This document shows, piece after piece, positions 6,837-14,678 of a stretch of 25,451 bases of DNA (position 1 is its first letter; the number at the start of each line of letters is the position of its first letter). The stretch is from a virus. Where the stretch lies: positions 1-25,451 of IMG/VR virus record IMGVR_UViG_3300031851_000162. One strand, given 5' to 3'. The position numbers and the translations under genes were made by a program. A model generated the notes under the pieces. The model did no database searches and had not been told where the DNA came from. It saw nothing but the letters and a program-made list of their open reading frames with translations.

Positions 6837-7215
6837 ATATGTAAATACAATCACGCAGAGTAAGAAGAACATGATGCGTGACAGTGAAAACGACACCCTT
6901 GCTGAGAAGGGTTACAGTGGCTTTCTTGTAAACAAGGCTCTGTCATATTTCCCAGACACATTATTACACGCAAATCTAATGAATCATTACCACCAGCTTG
7001 AGGATCGTCCTCAGTATGAGTTTTTACTAAATAGTATTAGACCTAAGAAGCGTTTCGCAAAGTGGGTTAAAGATGCTGGTGACAAAGATTTAGATGTTGT
7101 TTGTGAATATTATCAATGCAATAGAAATCTCGGGAAAGACTACCTTTCGTTGTTGTCCAGTGAACAGTTGAACATTATGAAACAACAACTAGAAACAGGT
7201 GGAATTAAAAAATGA
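6820..7215 (+). CDS. 62: Clamp loader small subunit, T4 gp62-like
   Basis: The 131-aa protein is shorter than T4 gp62 (187 aa) but shares its core: Asn-Lys-Ala-Leu-Ser-Tyr-Phe-Pro, a Met-Asn and Leu-x-Asp segment, and Lys-Lys-Arg-Phe-Ala-Lys-Trp. gp62 completes the clamp loader with four gp44 subunits. Its position between gp44 and RegA is the T4 order, which supports the call despite low overall similarity. The stop overlaps the regA start (ATGA). Confidence 0.87.
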   Translation: MSNPFEYVNTITQSKKNMMRDSENDTLAEKGYSGFLVNKALSYFPDTLLHANLMNHYHQLEDRPQYEFLLNSIRPKKRFAKWVKDAGDKDLDVVCEYYQCNRNLGKDYLSLLSSEQLNIMKQQLETGGIKK

Positions 7216-7607
7216 ATTTAGTAGAGAGACTTGTAGAGGTCGAACTACCCAATGATGAAAGCTTTCTAAAGATTAAAGAGACGCTAACTCGAATTGGTAT
7301 TGCCTCACGAAAAGATAAAAAATTATATCAATCTTGTCATATCTTGCACAAGCAAGGTAAGTATTATATTGTTCACTTCAAAGAACTATTCATGCTAGAC
7401 GGAAAGATTAACAACTTCTCTGATGAAGATCAGGGTCGTAGAAACACGATTGTAAATCTGTTAGAAGAGTGGGGTTTGATCAAAGCCGTAAACTCATCAC
7501 AGACACAAGATCCCGTTGCACCTCTGTCACAGATTAAGATACTTCCTCACAAAGAAAAAGAAGAGTGGGATCTTGTCGCTAAGTACAGTATCGGGAAGAA
7601 GAAATGA
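7212..7607 (+). CDS. regA: RegA translational repressor
   Basis: The 131-aa protein matches T4 RegA (122 aa): Phe-Leu-Lys-Ile-Lys-Glu-Thr-Leu-Thr-Arg-Ile-Gly-Ile-Ala, Leu-Tyr-Gln-Ser-Cys-His-Ile-Leu, Tyr-Tyr-Ile-Val-His-Phe-Lys-Glu, Leu-Leu-Glu-Glu-Trp-Gly-Leu-Ile and a Glu-Trp-x-Leu-Val-x-Lys-Tyr end. RegA binds start regions of early mRNAs and blocks their translation. The gene overlaps gp62 (ATGA) and the next small ORF (ATGA). Confidence 0.95.
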   Translation: MNLVERLVEVELPNDESFLKIKETLTRIGIASRKDKKLYQSCHILHKQGKYYIVHFKELFMLDGKINNFSDEDQGRRNTIVNLLEEWGLIKAVNSSQTQDPVAPLSQIKILPHKEKEEWDLVAKYSIGKKK

Positions 7608-7789
7608 CTTCTAAAGAATATCAAGATGGTAAGTCTTTTGTTATTCACGTTCATGATATTGCTAGAAAGTACGAGAGCGACTTCTTAAGAGGAGTTGCTG
7701 ATAGAATGGACGAGAGTATAGAAGAGATTAAGATGGACCAACGTCTAAAACAAAAGAAACTCACCGAGTTAAATTGGGATGGCGATTAA
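7604..7789 (+). CDS. Small charged protein after regA, unknown
   Basis: The 61-aa protein is rich in Asp, Glu and Lys and mostly predicted helical, with no motif I recognise. Its start overlaps the regA stop (ATGA), which favours a real, translationally coupled gene. Confidence 0.65.
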   Translation: MTSKEYQDGKSFVIHVHDIARKYESDFLRGVADRMDESIEEIKMDQRLKQKKLTELNWDGD

Positions 7790-7805
7790 CGAAAGATGAC
7801 ACAGG

Positions 7806-8009
7806 ATGCTAAGTAAACAGTGCAAGCAACACTTAGAAGAAGCAGGCGAGACTGGATTTGAACATGCTAAAGAAGCAGTAAAGATTGCAGTCAAACTACA
7901 GTTGTTAGTACCTGTAGTATTAATTCACGCAGTAGCACCAAGATTTTTTACACACACTGCTACAGACGTTATGACTAAAATATTGAAAGACCGTGAACAA
8001 AAGGAGTGA
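7806..8009 (+). CDS. DUF6356-like small hydrophobic protein
   Basis: The 67-aa protein has a His-Leu-x-Glu-Ala-Gly-Glu start, a hydrophobic stretch (about 29-48) ending in His-Ala-Val-Ala-Pro, and an amphipathic tail. This matches the DUF6356 pattern (His-Leu, His near 20, and a His-Ala-x-x-Pro in the hydrophobic segment), a family common in marine phages and proteobacteria. The role is unknown; one membrane-associated helix is likely. Ribosome-site spacing is poor. Confidence 0.65.
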   Translation: MLSKQCKQHLEEAGETGFEHAKEAVKIAVKLQLLVPVVLIHAVAPRFFTHTATDVMTKILKDREQKE

Positions 8010-8014
8010 ATGAA

Positions 8015-8530
8015 TTGAGTGACAATCTATATGTATGGAAACTTTGGGATGAAGCACACTTACCAGTATATGGTAGCGAATGGGCGGCATGCTTTGATCT
8101 AAAGGCAAGTTTGCGAGTTGATGACATAGTAACTGTCTACTCAACCGTAGCTGGTAATGAAAAAGTAAAACGTAAAGTAAGTAAAGAAGAAGGCTTAATT
8201 ATTTATGGTGGTGAACGTGTTCTAGTGCCGACAGGGCTAGTATTCGATCTCGACCCAAACACAAGTTTACGCATTCATCCCAGATCAGGTCTAGCATTAA
8301 AGAACGGCATCATAGTCGCTAACTGCGAAGGTGTTGTTGATGCAGATTACGTACAGCAAACTTATGTGATGCTGTATAACATATCAGGTGCGCCATTTAT
8401 AGTTACAGATGGTGACAGGATAGCACAAGGCGAAGTGGTTCCTTTGAACCAAACACCCATCGTCTTGGCTGATAGAGAACCAGGTAATAAAACGTCACGT
8501 AGTGGCGGCTTCGGTTCAACGGGTGTATAA
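8015..8530 (+). CDS. dut: dUTPase
   Basis: The protein has dUTPase motifs in order: Ala-Cys-Phe-Asp-Leu (motif 1), His-Pro-Arg-Ser-Gly-Leu-Ala (motif 2), Asn-Cys-Glu-Gly-Val-Val-Asp-Ala-Asp-Tyr (motif 3), Gly-Asp-Arg-Ile-Ala-Gln (motif 4) and Arg-Ser-Gly-Gly-Phe-Gly-Ser-Thr-Gly (motif 5). It hydrolyses dUTP to dUMP and pyrophosphate. I choose TTG at 8015 (171 aa) because AAGGAG at 8001-8006 is 8 bp upstream; GTG at 8006 overlaps that site, although it would give a TGA-overlapping start and three more residues. There is a roughly 30-residue insertion between motifs 1 and 2 with Lys-rich character. A late promoter sits over the last codon. Confidence 0.9.
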   Translation: MSDNLYVWKLWDEAHLPVYGSEWAACFDLKASLRVDDIVTVYSTVAGNEKVKRKVSKEEGLIIYGGERVLVPTGLVFDLDPNTSLRIHPRSGLALKNGIIVANCEGVVDADYVQQTYVMLYNISGAPFIVTDGDRIAQGEVVPLNQTPIVLADREPGNKTSRSGGFGSTGV

Positions 8531-8533
8531 ATA
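8526..8533 (+). promoter_or_regulatory. Late promoter before hsp20
   Basis: A perfect TATAAATA, the T4 late consensus, overlaps the dut stop and lies 64 bp before the hsp20 ATG. Confidence 0.75.
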
Positions 8534-8538
8534 GAACT

Positions 8539-8559
8539 GTAAGTGCCGTTAGGGCTTAC
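8539..8559 (+). other. Imperfect hairpin in the hsp20 leader
   Basis: GTAAGTGCC and GGGCTTAC pair around a 4-nt loop with one bulge, 37 bp before the hsp20 start. There is no T-tract, so it is not an ordinary terminator; a leader structure is possible but weakly supported. Confidence 0.4.
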
Positions 8560-8596
8560 GTATATTAATTCTTGCTTAAATAAAAGGAGATAAGCT

Positions 8597-9049
8597 ATGA
8601 CATTAGCAGACCAACTAACTCGTAATGACCCATTTATGGTTGGGTTTGATCGAATTTTCGATAGAATGCACACGTTGAATCTATCACATCAAAAACAATC
8701 CAACTACCCACCTTATAACATCGTCAAGAAAGACGATGAAGTGTATGTTGTTGAGATCGCTGTTGCAGGTTTCAAGCAAAGCGAAATTGACATCACACTA
8801 GAAGACGGTGTACTCAAAGTAGTTGGTGAGAAAAAAACGGAAGACACTACTGATACGTTTATTCATAAAGGTATCGGCGCACGTGACTTTATTCGTTCTT
8901 TCACACTATCGGATACTATCGTAGTTCAAAGTGCAGACTTGACTAGCGGTATCCTCTCTATCACACTAGAGAACGTTATTCCTGAAGAGAAGAAGCCACG
9001 TAGAATCGAAATCGGTTCTAGTGAAACTGTTTTCTTACAAGAAGACTAA
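8597..9049 (+). CDS. Small heat shock protein, Hsp20 family
   Basis: The 150-aa protein has an alpha-crystallin domain (about 40-140): Tyr-Asn-Ile-Val-Lys-Lys, Glu-Ile-Ala-Val-Ala-Gly-Phe, Leu-Lys-Val-Val-Gly-Glu-Lys, and the typical Gly-Ile-Leu-Ser-Ile-Thr-Leu-Glu followed by Ile-Pro-Glu-Glu-Lys-Lys-Pro-Arg. It resembles IbpA-type holdases, and T4-like marine phages often carry one near their replication genes. A strong AAAAGGAG site, a late promoter and a downstream terminator suggest it is expressed late, perhaps to keep virion proteins soluble. Confidence 0.93.
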   Translation: MTLADQLTRNDPFMVGFDRIFDRMHTLNLSHQKQSNYPPYNIVKKDDEVYVVEIAVAGFKQSEIDITLEDGVLKVVGEKKTEDTTDTFIHKGIGARDFIRSFTLSDTIVVQSADLTSGILSITLENVIPEEKKPRRIEIGSSETVFLQED

Positions 9050-9055
9050 ACCACT

Positions 9056-9084
9056 GAGGGAGGGGAAACTCTCCCTCTATTTTA
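9056..9084 (+). terminator. Terminator after hsp20
   Basis: A 9-bp stem (9056-9064 with 9069-9077, one G-T) closed by a GAAA tetraloop is followed by TATTTTA. The U-tract is short but the stem is strong. Confidence 0.75.
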
Positions 9085-9109
9085 CACACAAACACACAGG
9101 AGACATATT

Positions 9110-9343
9110 ATGTCCAATAAAAACCCATTCGAGATCCGTGCAGAAATGCTACAACTAGCTAAAGAGTACATGGATCAACAATATCATATGAACATTCAAT
9201 TCTTTGAGAACATGATTGCAGAAGGCGACAAGCAACGTAAAGACGTTGAACAAAGCCTAACAGAAGCATACAAAATGTATTCAACAGAAGAGTTAATGGA
9301 GAAAGCAAAAGAACTGTACGCTTTCGTATCTAAGAAAGACTAA
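9110..9343 (+). CDS. Small helical protein, unknown
   Basis: The 77-aa protein is rich in Glu, Lys, Met and Gln and predicted to be largely helical or coiled coil. A good AGGAGA site precedes the ATG. The N-terminal Asn-Pro-Phe-Glu-Ile-Arg-Ala-Glu-Met-Leu segment resembles conserved small proteins of marine T4-like phages (from memory). The function is unknown. Confidence 0.75.
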   Translation: MSNKNPFEIRAEMLQLAKEYMDQQYHMNIQFFENMIAEGDKQRKDVEQSLTEAYKMYSTEELMEKAKELYAFVSKKD

Positions 9344-9346
9344 TCA

Positions 9347-9454
9347 ATGCATGGCGATAGGGGTAACATAAGAATAGTTTGGCTTATGTTAGCCCTATGC
9401 GTCATTCTACACGTTGTAGTAATACCAATCTGGATGTGGAGTTTAGGTCTATGA
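9347..9454 (+). CDS. 35-aa single-span membrane peptide
   Basis: This short ORF begins at ATG 9347, has a charged start (His-Gly-Asp-Arg-Gly), and then one hydrophobic helix (about residues 9-33) rich in Val, Ile, Leu and Trp. It ends in TGA overlapping the next start as ATGA, which is the main support for translation. It has no clear ribosome site, and a long hairpin covers its first codons, so translation may be controlled by that structure. An alternative start is the in-frame ATG at 9386. Confidence 0.55.
   Translation: MHGDRGNIRIVWLMLALCVILHVVVIPIWMWSLGL
9357..9398 (+). repeat. Long hairpin over the start of the membrane peptide gene
   Basis: The arms 9357-9372 and 9383-9398 pair over 15 bp with a single G-G mismatch, around a 10-nt loop. 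There is no T-tract. It begins 10 bp after the start codon of the 35-aa ORF. Confidence 0.8.
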
Positions 9455-9633
9455 AGCCCAATACAAGTTTCAGTTTATCAGTTACAGACATAGATTACAT
9501 CGAAGCCGCCTTGCACAGAATGCAAGTAGACATGGATAACGATGAAGACAAGAAGAATATTGTAGAACTTCTTGCAAAGATATATCACCAAAAGGTTTGG
9601 TACAGACCAAAGAAAAATTACGTTAGTGGTTGA
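9451..9633 (+). CDS. Small protein before DNA polymerase, unknown
   Basis: I choose ATG 9451 (60 aa) because it overlaps the stop of the membrane peptide gene and has a GGAG about 10 bp upstream; a longer in-frame start (TTG 9379) lacks a site. The protein has a Thr-Asp-Ile-Asp-Tyr-Ile-Glu-Ala-Ala-Leu segment, an acidic middle and a basic Tyr/Lys-rich end. The family is not recognised. Its stop overlaps the polymerase promoter. Confidence 0.7.
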   Translation: MKPNTSFSLSVTDIDYIEAALHRMQVDMDNDEDKKNIVELLAKIYHQKVWYRPKKNYVSG

Positions 9634-9658
9634 CAAACTGTTTCATATCTGATACAAT
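9630..9658 (+). promoter_or_regulatory. Early promoter for DNA polymerase
   Basis: TTGACA (9630-9635), a 17-bp spacer, and TACAAT (9653-9658), about 30 bp before the gp43 start. Confidence 0.8.
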
Positions 9659-9688
9659 GCCAACTATAAGATACATTATGAGGTACAT

Positions 9689-12178
9689 ATGAGTTTTTAC
9701 ACTTCCGTACATCGTTATGGCAACAAAATGCTGTTTCGAGGCTACGATGCAAATGGTAATCGCATTCACAAGAGAGTGCCATTCAAGCCTACATTCTACC
9801 TGCCTACAAAGAAATCGTCTGAGTGGACAGCACTAGATGGTAGTTCAGTCGAGCCGATGACAATCGACAGCATGAGCGAAGCACAAGACTTCGTTAAGCG
9901 TTATGAAGACGTAGACAACTTCAAAGTTCATGGCAACAATAACTTTGTCGCACAGTTTATTTCAGAAGCATATCCAGGTGACATCAAGTATAAGTTACGT
10001 GACATCTGTGTTGGTAACATCGATATCGAAGTCGCATCAGATGACGGCTTTCCTCACCCAGAGCAAGCTGATCATCCTATCATCTCTATCGCATACAAAG
10101 ACAGCAAGAGCAAAGTCTATCATGTATGGGGTCTAGGTCATTATGACTCTACTAAGAGCGAACTAGATAACATTGAGTTGATTCAGTATCGACACTGTGA
10201 CAACGAGAAAGACCTCATTGAGAAGTTTCTTATCTTCTGGCAGAGTAACACGCCTGACATCATTACTGGTTGGAACATTCGCTTGTTCGATATACCGTAC
10301 ATGATCAATCGTACACTCAAGGTCTGCGGTGAAGAGACTACTAAACTATACTCGCCTTGGAAAATATACAAGTATCGACAGATTGGTATCAAGGGTAAGT
10401 CGATGGATGCGTATGAGATTTATGGTGTGTCGCAAGTTGACTACTATGATCTATTTCAGAAGTTCGGCTACACATATGGTACACAAGAGAGTTACGCACT
10501 CAATCATATTGCCCACACAGTTCTCGGTGAGAAGAAGCTATCATATGAAGAGCATGGGTCGCTTCATGGGTTGTACAAAGCAGATCATCAGAAGTTCATT
10601 GACTATAACATCAAAGACGTTGACCTAGTTGATCGTATCGACAAAGAGACTGGTCTCATGGATCTAGCACTTGTTATTGCATACAAAGGTGGTGTAAACT
10701 TCCCAGACGTATTTGGCACAACTGCTATATGGGACAGCATCATCTATCGATATCTAAGAGAACGTAAGATTGCTATTCCACCTAACAAGCGTAAGAACAA
10801 GAGTCCTTACCCAGGTGGCTATGTGAAAGACCCACGTGTTGGCATGAGTGAGTGGATTACATCGTTTGACTTGAACAGTCTGTATCCTAACTTGATTGTA
10901 CAATACAACATGTCACCAGAGACATTGGTGCGTGGTGATATGGTTTACCCATCTGGCGTAGATCATTTCCTAGATGCTGATACTGAAGACTTTGGTAGCT
11001 TTGCAGTTGCGGCAAATGGTTCTAAGTATCGTAAAGACAAACGTGGCTTCATGCCCGAGATCATTATTGGTCTGTACGATGAGCGTAGAGCAACTAAGAA
11101 CCAGATGCTTGAGATACAGCAACAGAACGAGAACTCTTCTAGTTCAGACTTGAAGCGTGAGATCAACAGACTGAACAACACCCAACAAGCAGTAAAGATT
11201 TTGCTCAACTCACTTTATGGTGCGCTAGGCAATCAGTACTTCAGATACTTTGATCAACAGATCGCAGAAGGTATCACACTGTCTGGTCAGCTATCAGTTC
11301 GATGGGCTGAGAAAGCAATGAACAAGTACATGAACAAAATTCTCAAGACTGAGAATGAAGACTTCGTTATTGCAATTGACACCGACTCATTGTACGTTGA
11401 TATGAACCCATTGGTCAAGAAGGTCAATCCCGAAGACCCAGTTAAGTTCATTGACAATGCATGTCAGAAGAAGTTCGAGCCAATGCTTGAAGAGGCGTAT
11501 GCCGAGTTGTTTGGTAACATGAACGCATTCGAAAATCGTATGGAGATGGCACGTGAAGCTATTGCTGATCGTGGTGTATGGACAGCGAAGAAGCGTTACA
11601 TTCTAAACGTTCACAACAACGAAGGTGTGCAGTACGCAGAACCTAAACTAAAAGTCATGGGCATTGAAGCAGTGAAGTCTTCAACACCACAAGTTGTACG
11701 TGACAAGTTCAAGCAAGCGTACAAGATCATTCTTGAGGGTAGTGAGAAAGAACTACAAGAGTTCGTAGCAAAGTTCTATGAAGAGTTTACTAGTCTACCA
11801 GCAGAGAAAGTTTCGTTTCCACGTGGCGTATCTGATTTACGCAAGTGGGTTGATCGAAATACAACGTACAAGAAGGGTACACCTATTCATGTGCGTGGCG
11901 CTATCATGTTCAATAAGATGTTGAAAGAGAACAAGCTAGTTGTCGAAGAAGTTAAAGATGGCTCGAAAGTGAAGTTCTGCTATCTGAAGACACCTAACCC
12001 ATCGATGGAGAATGTGATATCGTTCTCTACGTTTCTACCTAAAGAGTTTGGGCTAGATGAATATATTGATTATGAGATGCAGTTTGATAAGACATTCAAA
12101 GACCCACTGAAGTTGGTTACTGATGCTATCAACTGGAATGTTGACCAAATAAGTACACTGGAGAGTTTCTTCGCATGA
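9689..12178 (+). CDS. 43: DNA polymerase, family B (T4 gp43-like)
   Basis: The 829-aa protein is close in length to marine T4-like polymerases (T4 itself 898). The exonuclease domain has Asp-Ile-Glu (112-114), the Exo II motif with Gly-Trp-Asn and Phe-Asp201, and a Tyr-Asn-x-Lys-Asp-Val-Asp Exo III motif. The polymerase domain has motif A Asp394-Leu-Asn-Ser-Leu-Tyr-Pro, motif B Lys503-Ile-Leu-Leu-Asn-Ser-Leu-Tyr-Gly, and motif C Asp564-Thr-Asp-Ser. The C-terminus (Ser-Thr-Leu-Glu-Ser-Phe-Phe-Ala) fits a sliding-clamp-binding tail. All catalytic acids are present, so both polymerase and proofreading activity are expected. The stop overlaps the ligase start (ATGA). Confidence 0.97.
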   Translation: MSFYTSVHRYGNKMLFRGYDANGNRIHKRVPFKPTFYLPTKKSSEWTALDGSSVEPMTIDSMSEAQDFVKRYEDVDNFKVHGNNNFVAQFISEAYPGDIKYKLRDICVGNIDIEVASDDGFPHPEQADHPIISIAYKDSKSKVYHVWGLGHYDSTKSELDNIELIQYRHCDNEKDLIEKFLIFWQSNTPDIITGWNIRLFDIPYMINRTLKVCGEETTKLYSPWKIYKYRQIGIKGKSMDAYEIYGVSQVDYYDLFQKFGYTYGTQESYALNHIAHTVLGEKKLSYEEHGSLHGLYKADHQKFIDYNIKDVDLVDRIDKETGLMDLALVIAYKGGVNFPDVFGTTAIWDSIIYRYLRERKIAIPPNKRKNKSPYPGGYVKDPRVGMSEWITSFDLNSLYPNLIVQYNMSPETLVRGDMVYPSGVDHFLDADTEDFGSFAVAANGSKYRKDKRGFMPEIIIGLYDERRATKNQMLEIQQQNENSSSSDLKREINRLNNTQQAVKILLNSLYGALGNQYFRYFDQQIAEGITLSGQLSVRWAEKAMNKYMNKILKTENEDFVIAIDTDSLYVDMNPLVKKVNPEDPVKFIDNACQKKFEPMLEEAYAELFGNMNAFENRMEMAREAIADRGVWTAKKRYILNVHNNEGVQYAEPKLKVMGIEAVKSSTPQVVRDKFKQAYKIILEGSEKELQEFVAKFYEEFTSLPAEKVSFPRGVSDLRKWVDRNTTYKKGTPIHVRGAIMFNKMLKENKLVVEEVKDGSKVKFCYLKTPNPSMENVISFSTFLPKEFGLDEYIDYEMQFDKTFKDPLKLVTDAINWNVDQISTLESFFA

Positions 12179-13290
12179 AATATTTAAAAATGATGAACCC
12201 CGCATACAAGAGAGATACAAAGGGTAAAGTTAGAGTATGGCAGTTAGAGTTAGGTTGGGATGATGTGCAAGCGTATCATCGTGCCCATACAGGTATTAAA
12301 GATGGTGCTATAGTTACGTCTGAGTGGAAGCTATGCTTACCAAAAAACGTTGGAAAGATAAACGCAACGACCAGTCTTCAACAAGCACACAGTGAAGCTT
12401 GTAGTCTATACACTAAGAAGCTTGACACTGGTTACTTTTCAGATGTGAATGACATTGATACATTTGAGAAGTTCAAACCTATGCTTGCTGTAGAGTACAA
12501 AGAGGATAATATTGACTTTGAAGAAAGTGACTATTATAGCCAACCAAAGCTAGATGGGATTCGTTGTATAGCCCGTAGAGATGGGTTGTACACTAGATCG
12601 GGTAAACCTATCACTTCATGCCCACACATTGTTGAAGCACTGAAGTCTGTGTTCGATGACTACCCAGACGCTATTCTTGACGGTGAACTATATAATCACG
12701 TGTACAAAGATGACTTCAATAAGATTGTATCTATGGTACGAAAGACTAAGTTGAAAGACGAAGACTATGAAGAAAGTCGTAGGCTTGTTCAGTATCATGT
12801 GTATGATTACTTTGTAGACAGTGACTTTAATGAGCGATATGACGCACTGGCGAAGCTTAAGTTAGAAGACCCAGTGATTACTGTTAAGACTGATCGTGTA
12901 TCATCTATGCAGAAGTTAGACTTTCTCAACGGAGAATATCTTGCAGAAGGCTATGAAGGGCAAATGATTAGACTAAATAGTAAATACCAGAACAAACGTT
13001 CTAAGTATCTGATGAAGCGAAAAGAGTTCCTATCTGATGAGTTTAAAGTCATTCGTACTGAGCAAGGTCAAGGCAACTGGGCAGGATATGTAAAGAGATT
13101 TATATTAGAACTGCCTGACGGAACTCAATTTGGTGCTGGTGTACGTGGCAACCAAGAAACAATGAAAACATTATATGAAAGTAACAACACACCCGACTGG
13201 GCTACGTTGAGGTATTTCACCCCAACACCAGACGGCATACCCCGTTTTCCTGTCGTAGTAGATTGGGGCAACGGTCAAAGAGAGGACTAA
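12175..13290 (+). CDS. ATP-dependent DNA ligase with a WGR-like N-terminal domain
   Basis: The 371-aa protein has the ligase motifs: motif I Gln-Pro-Lys125-Leu-Asp-Gly-Ile-Arg (adenylated Lys), motif III Asp-Gly-Glu-Leu-Tyr, motif IV Glu-Gly-Tyr-Glu-Gly-Gln-Met-Ile-Arg, and motif V Leu-Met-Lys-Arg-Lys, then an OB-fold with Phe-Gly-Ala-Gly-Val-Arg-Gly. Residues 1-95 form an extra domain with Gly-Lys-Val-Arg-Val-Trp, an Ala-x-x-Glu-Ala helix and Lys-Lys-Leu-Asp-Thr-Gly-Tyr, which resembles a WGR nucleic-acid-binding domain. T4 gp30 has a different N-terminal domain, so this ligase is of another lineage. It is translationally coupled to the polymerase (ATGA). Confidence 0.9.
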   Translation: MKYLKMMNPAYKRDTKGKVRVWQLELGWDDVQAYHRAHTGIKDGAIVTSEWKLCLPKNVGKINATTSLQQAHSEACSLYTKKLDTGYFSDVNDIDTFEKFKPMLAVEYKEDNIDFEESDYYSQPKLDGIRCIARRDGLYTRSGKPITSCPHIVEALKSVFDDYPDAILDGELYNHVYKDDFNKIVSMVRKTKLKDEDYEESRRLVQYHVYDYFVDSDFNERYDALAKLKLEDPVITVKTDRVSSMQKLDFLNGEYLAEGYEGQMIRLNSKYQNKRSKYLMKRKEFLSDEFKVIRTEQGQGNWAGYVKRFILELPDGTQFGAGVRGNQETMKTLYESNNTPDWATLRYFTPTPDGIPRFPVVVDWGNGQRED

Positions 13291-13291
13291 T

Positions 13292-13555
13292 ATGGACGAT
13301 ATATTTGACTTTGGTTTCACGGCTGTAGACGAAGATGAACTGAGCGCAGTACAAGAAGCTAAATCGACAATCACACAAGTCTCTTCGACAGCGGAGACAA
13401 CACAAGAGCAACTTGATAAGCTGTACAATGCTATCATGCCTCTGTTAAACAACTTGAAAGCGAACCCTGAGAAAGAGTATATCTTATGGCCTGATCGCAC
13501 AGCAAAAATTGAATTATTTGAGGCGAAATTACTTGACATTTACCGTGGAAAGTGA
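13292..13555 (+). CDS. Small protein before uvsX, unknown
   Basis: The 87-aa protein begins with Asp-Ile-Phe-Asp-Phe-Gly-Phe-Thr-Ala-Val-Asp-Glu-Asp-Glu-Leu, followed by a coiled-coil-like helix and a Pro-Leu-Leu-Asn-Asn-Leu-Lys-Ala-Asn-Pro-Glu-Lys segment. Its place before uvsX and these segments match a conserved small gene of marine T4-like phages (from memory). A good AGAGG site is present. The acidic, helical N-terminus may bind a replication protein, but this is a guess. The uvsX promoter lies in its last codons. Confidence 0.8.
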   Translation: MDDIFDFGFTAVDEDELSAVQEAKSTITQVSSTAETTQEQLDKLYNAIMPLLNNLKANPEKEYILWPDRTAKIELFEAKLLDIYRGK

Positions 13556-13561
13556 TATTAT
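13533..13561 (+). promoter_or_regulatory. Early promoter for uvsX
   Basis: TTGACA (13533-13538), a 17-bp spacer, and TATTAT (13556-13561), about 30 bp before the uvsX start. Confidence 0.85.
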
Positions 13562-13592
13562 ACCAACTATTAACTATGCAATGGAGAAATGA

Positions 13593-14678
13593 ATGTCGTT
13601 AATTGAAAAACTAATGAAGAACTCTACCAGCAAGATGACGGCTCCTATTATGGATTCGAAAGTCTTTGGTAAAAAAGACATGGCTACAACACCAGTACCA
13701 ATGGTGAACGTAGCACTATCTGGTCGTGTCGATGGTGGTCTAACACCTGGCTTGCTAATGCTTGCTGGTCCATCTAAACACTTCAAGTCAGCATTTGCAC
13801 TGATGATGGCAGCCGCATATCAAAAGAAGCACGATGACTCCGTTATCTTGTTCTATGATAGTGAGTTCGGTACACCACAGTCTTACTTCGAAAGTTTTGG
13901 CATTGATATGGCACGTGTTGTACATACGCCTATCACTGATGTCGAAGAGTTGAAGTTTGATATTATGAAGCAACTTGATGGTATCGATAAGAAAGACAAG
14001 GTTGTAATTCTTATTGACTCAATTGGCAATCTTGCATCTAAGAAAGAAGTCACTGATGCGATGGATGGTAAGTCTGTTGCTGACATGTCACGTGCAAAGC
14101 AAATGAAGTCTTTGTTCAGAATGATTACACCACACTTGAACTTGAAAGATATTCCACTCGTAGCAGTCAATCACACTTACAAAGAGATTGGTCTGTTTCC
14201 GAAAGATATCGTATCTGGTGGTACTGGTGCATACTATTCTGCCGATGCTATCTGGATCATTGGTCGTCAACAAGAGAAAGTTGGTCAAGAGATTGAAGGG
14301 TATCACTTCATCATTAACATTGAGAAGTCTCGACATGTGCGTGAGAAGTCTAAGATTCCTGTGACTGTGACATTCGAAGGCGGCATCAGTAAGTGGTCAG
14401 GGTTACTTGACATTAGTGAGAAGTTAGGTTATATTACTAAGCCTAAAGTTGGTTGGTACGAAGCAGTAGACCCAGAGACTGGTGAAGTGCTAAGTGACAA
14501 GCTGATGAGAGCGAAAGATATCAACTCAAACTCAGAGTTCTGGAAGATGATGTTTACCAAAACAAAGCTTGCGGAAGCAATCAAATCCCGCTATACTATA
14601 GGTGGAACTTCTCTTATGGCAGACGATGATGTTGCCAAAGAGACAAATGAGGAAATCGACCAAGTAGTAGGTGAGTAA
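13593..14678 (+). CDS. uvsX: UvsX recombinase (RecA-like)
   Basis: The 361-aa protein matches T4 UvsX (391 aa): Walker A Ala-Gly-Pro-Ser-Lys-His-Phe-Lys-Ser (58-66), Tyr-Asp-Ser-Glu-Phe-Gly-Thr-Pro, Ile-Asp-Ser-Ile-Gly-Asn-Leu (Walker B), Val-Asn-His-Thr-Tyr and a Ser-Gly-Gly-Thr-Gly DNA-binding loop. It promotes strand exchange in recombination-dependent replication. The acidic C-terminal tail is as in UvsX. The stop and the gp41 start overlap by one base. A further early promoter lies inside the gene. Confidence 0.96.
   Translation: MSLIEKLMKNSTSKMTAPIMDSKVFGKKDMATTPVPMVNVALSGRVDGGLTPGLLMLAGPSKHFKSAFALMMAAAYQKKHDDSVILFYDSEFGTPQSYFESFGIDMARVVHTPITDVEELKFDIMKQLDGIDKKDKVVILIDSIGNLASKKEVTDAMDGKSVADMSRAKQMKSLFRMITPHLNLKDIPLVAVNHTYKEIGLFPKDIVSGGTGAYYSADAIWIIGRQQEKVGQEIEGYHFIINIEKSRHVREKSKIPVTVTFEGGISKWSGLLDISEKLGYITKPKVGWYEAVDPETGEVLSDKLMRAKDINSNSEFWKMMFTKTKLAEAIKSRYTIGGTSLMADDDVAKETNEEIDQVVGE
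14407..14435 (+). promoter_or_regulatory. Internal early promoter in uvsX
   Basis: TTGACA (14407-14412), a 17-bp spacer, and TATATT (14430-14435). It would give extra transcripts of gp41, whose start is about 240 bp downstream. Confidence 0.7.

Noticed and set aside
6483-6896. 137-codon minus-strand open frame
   Set aside because: It is antisense to MazG-like, zinc ribbon and gp62 genes that have clear motifs; it has no ribosome site or promoter.
13171-13539. 122-codon minus-strand open frame
   Set aside because: It is a shadow of the ligase end and the pre-uvsX gene, with Ser/Cys-rich low-complexity sequence typical of antisense frames.
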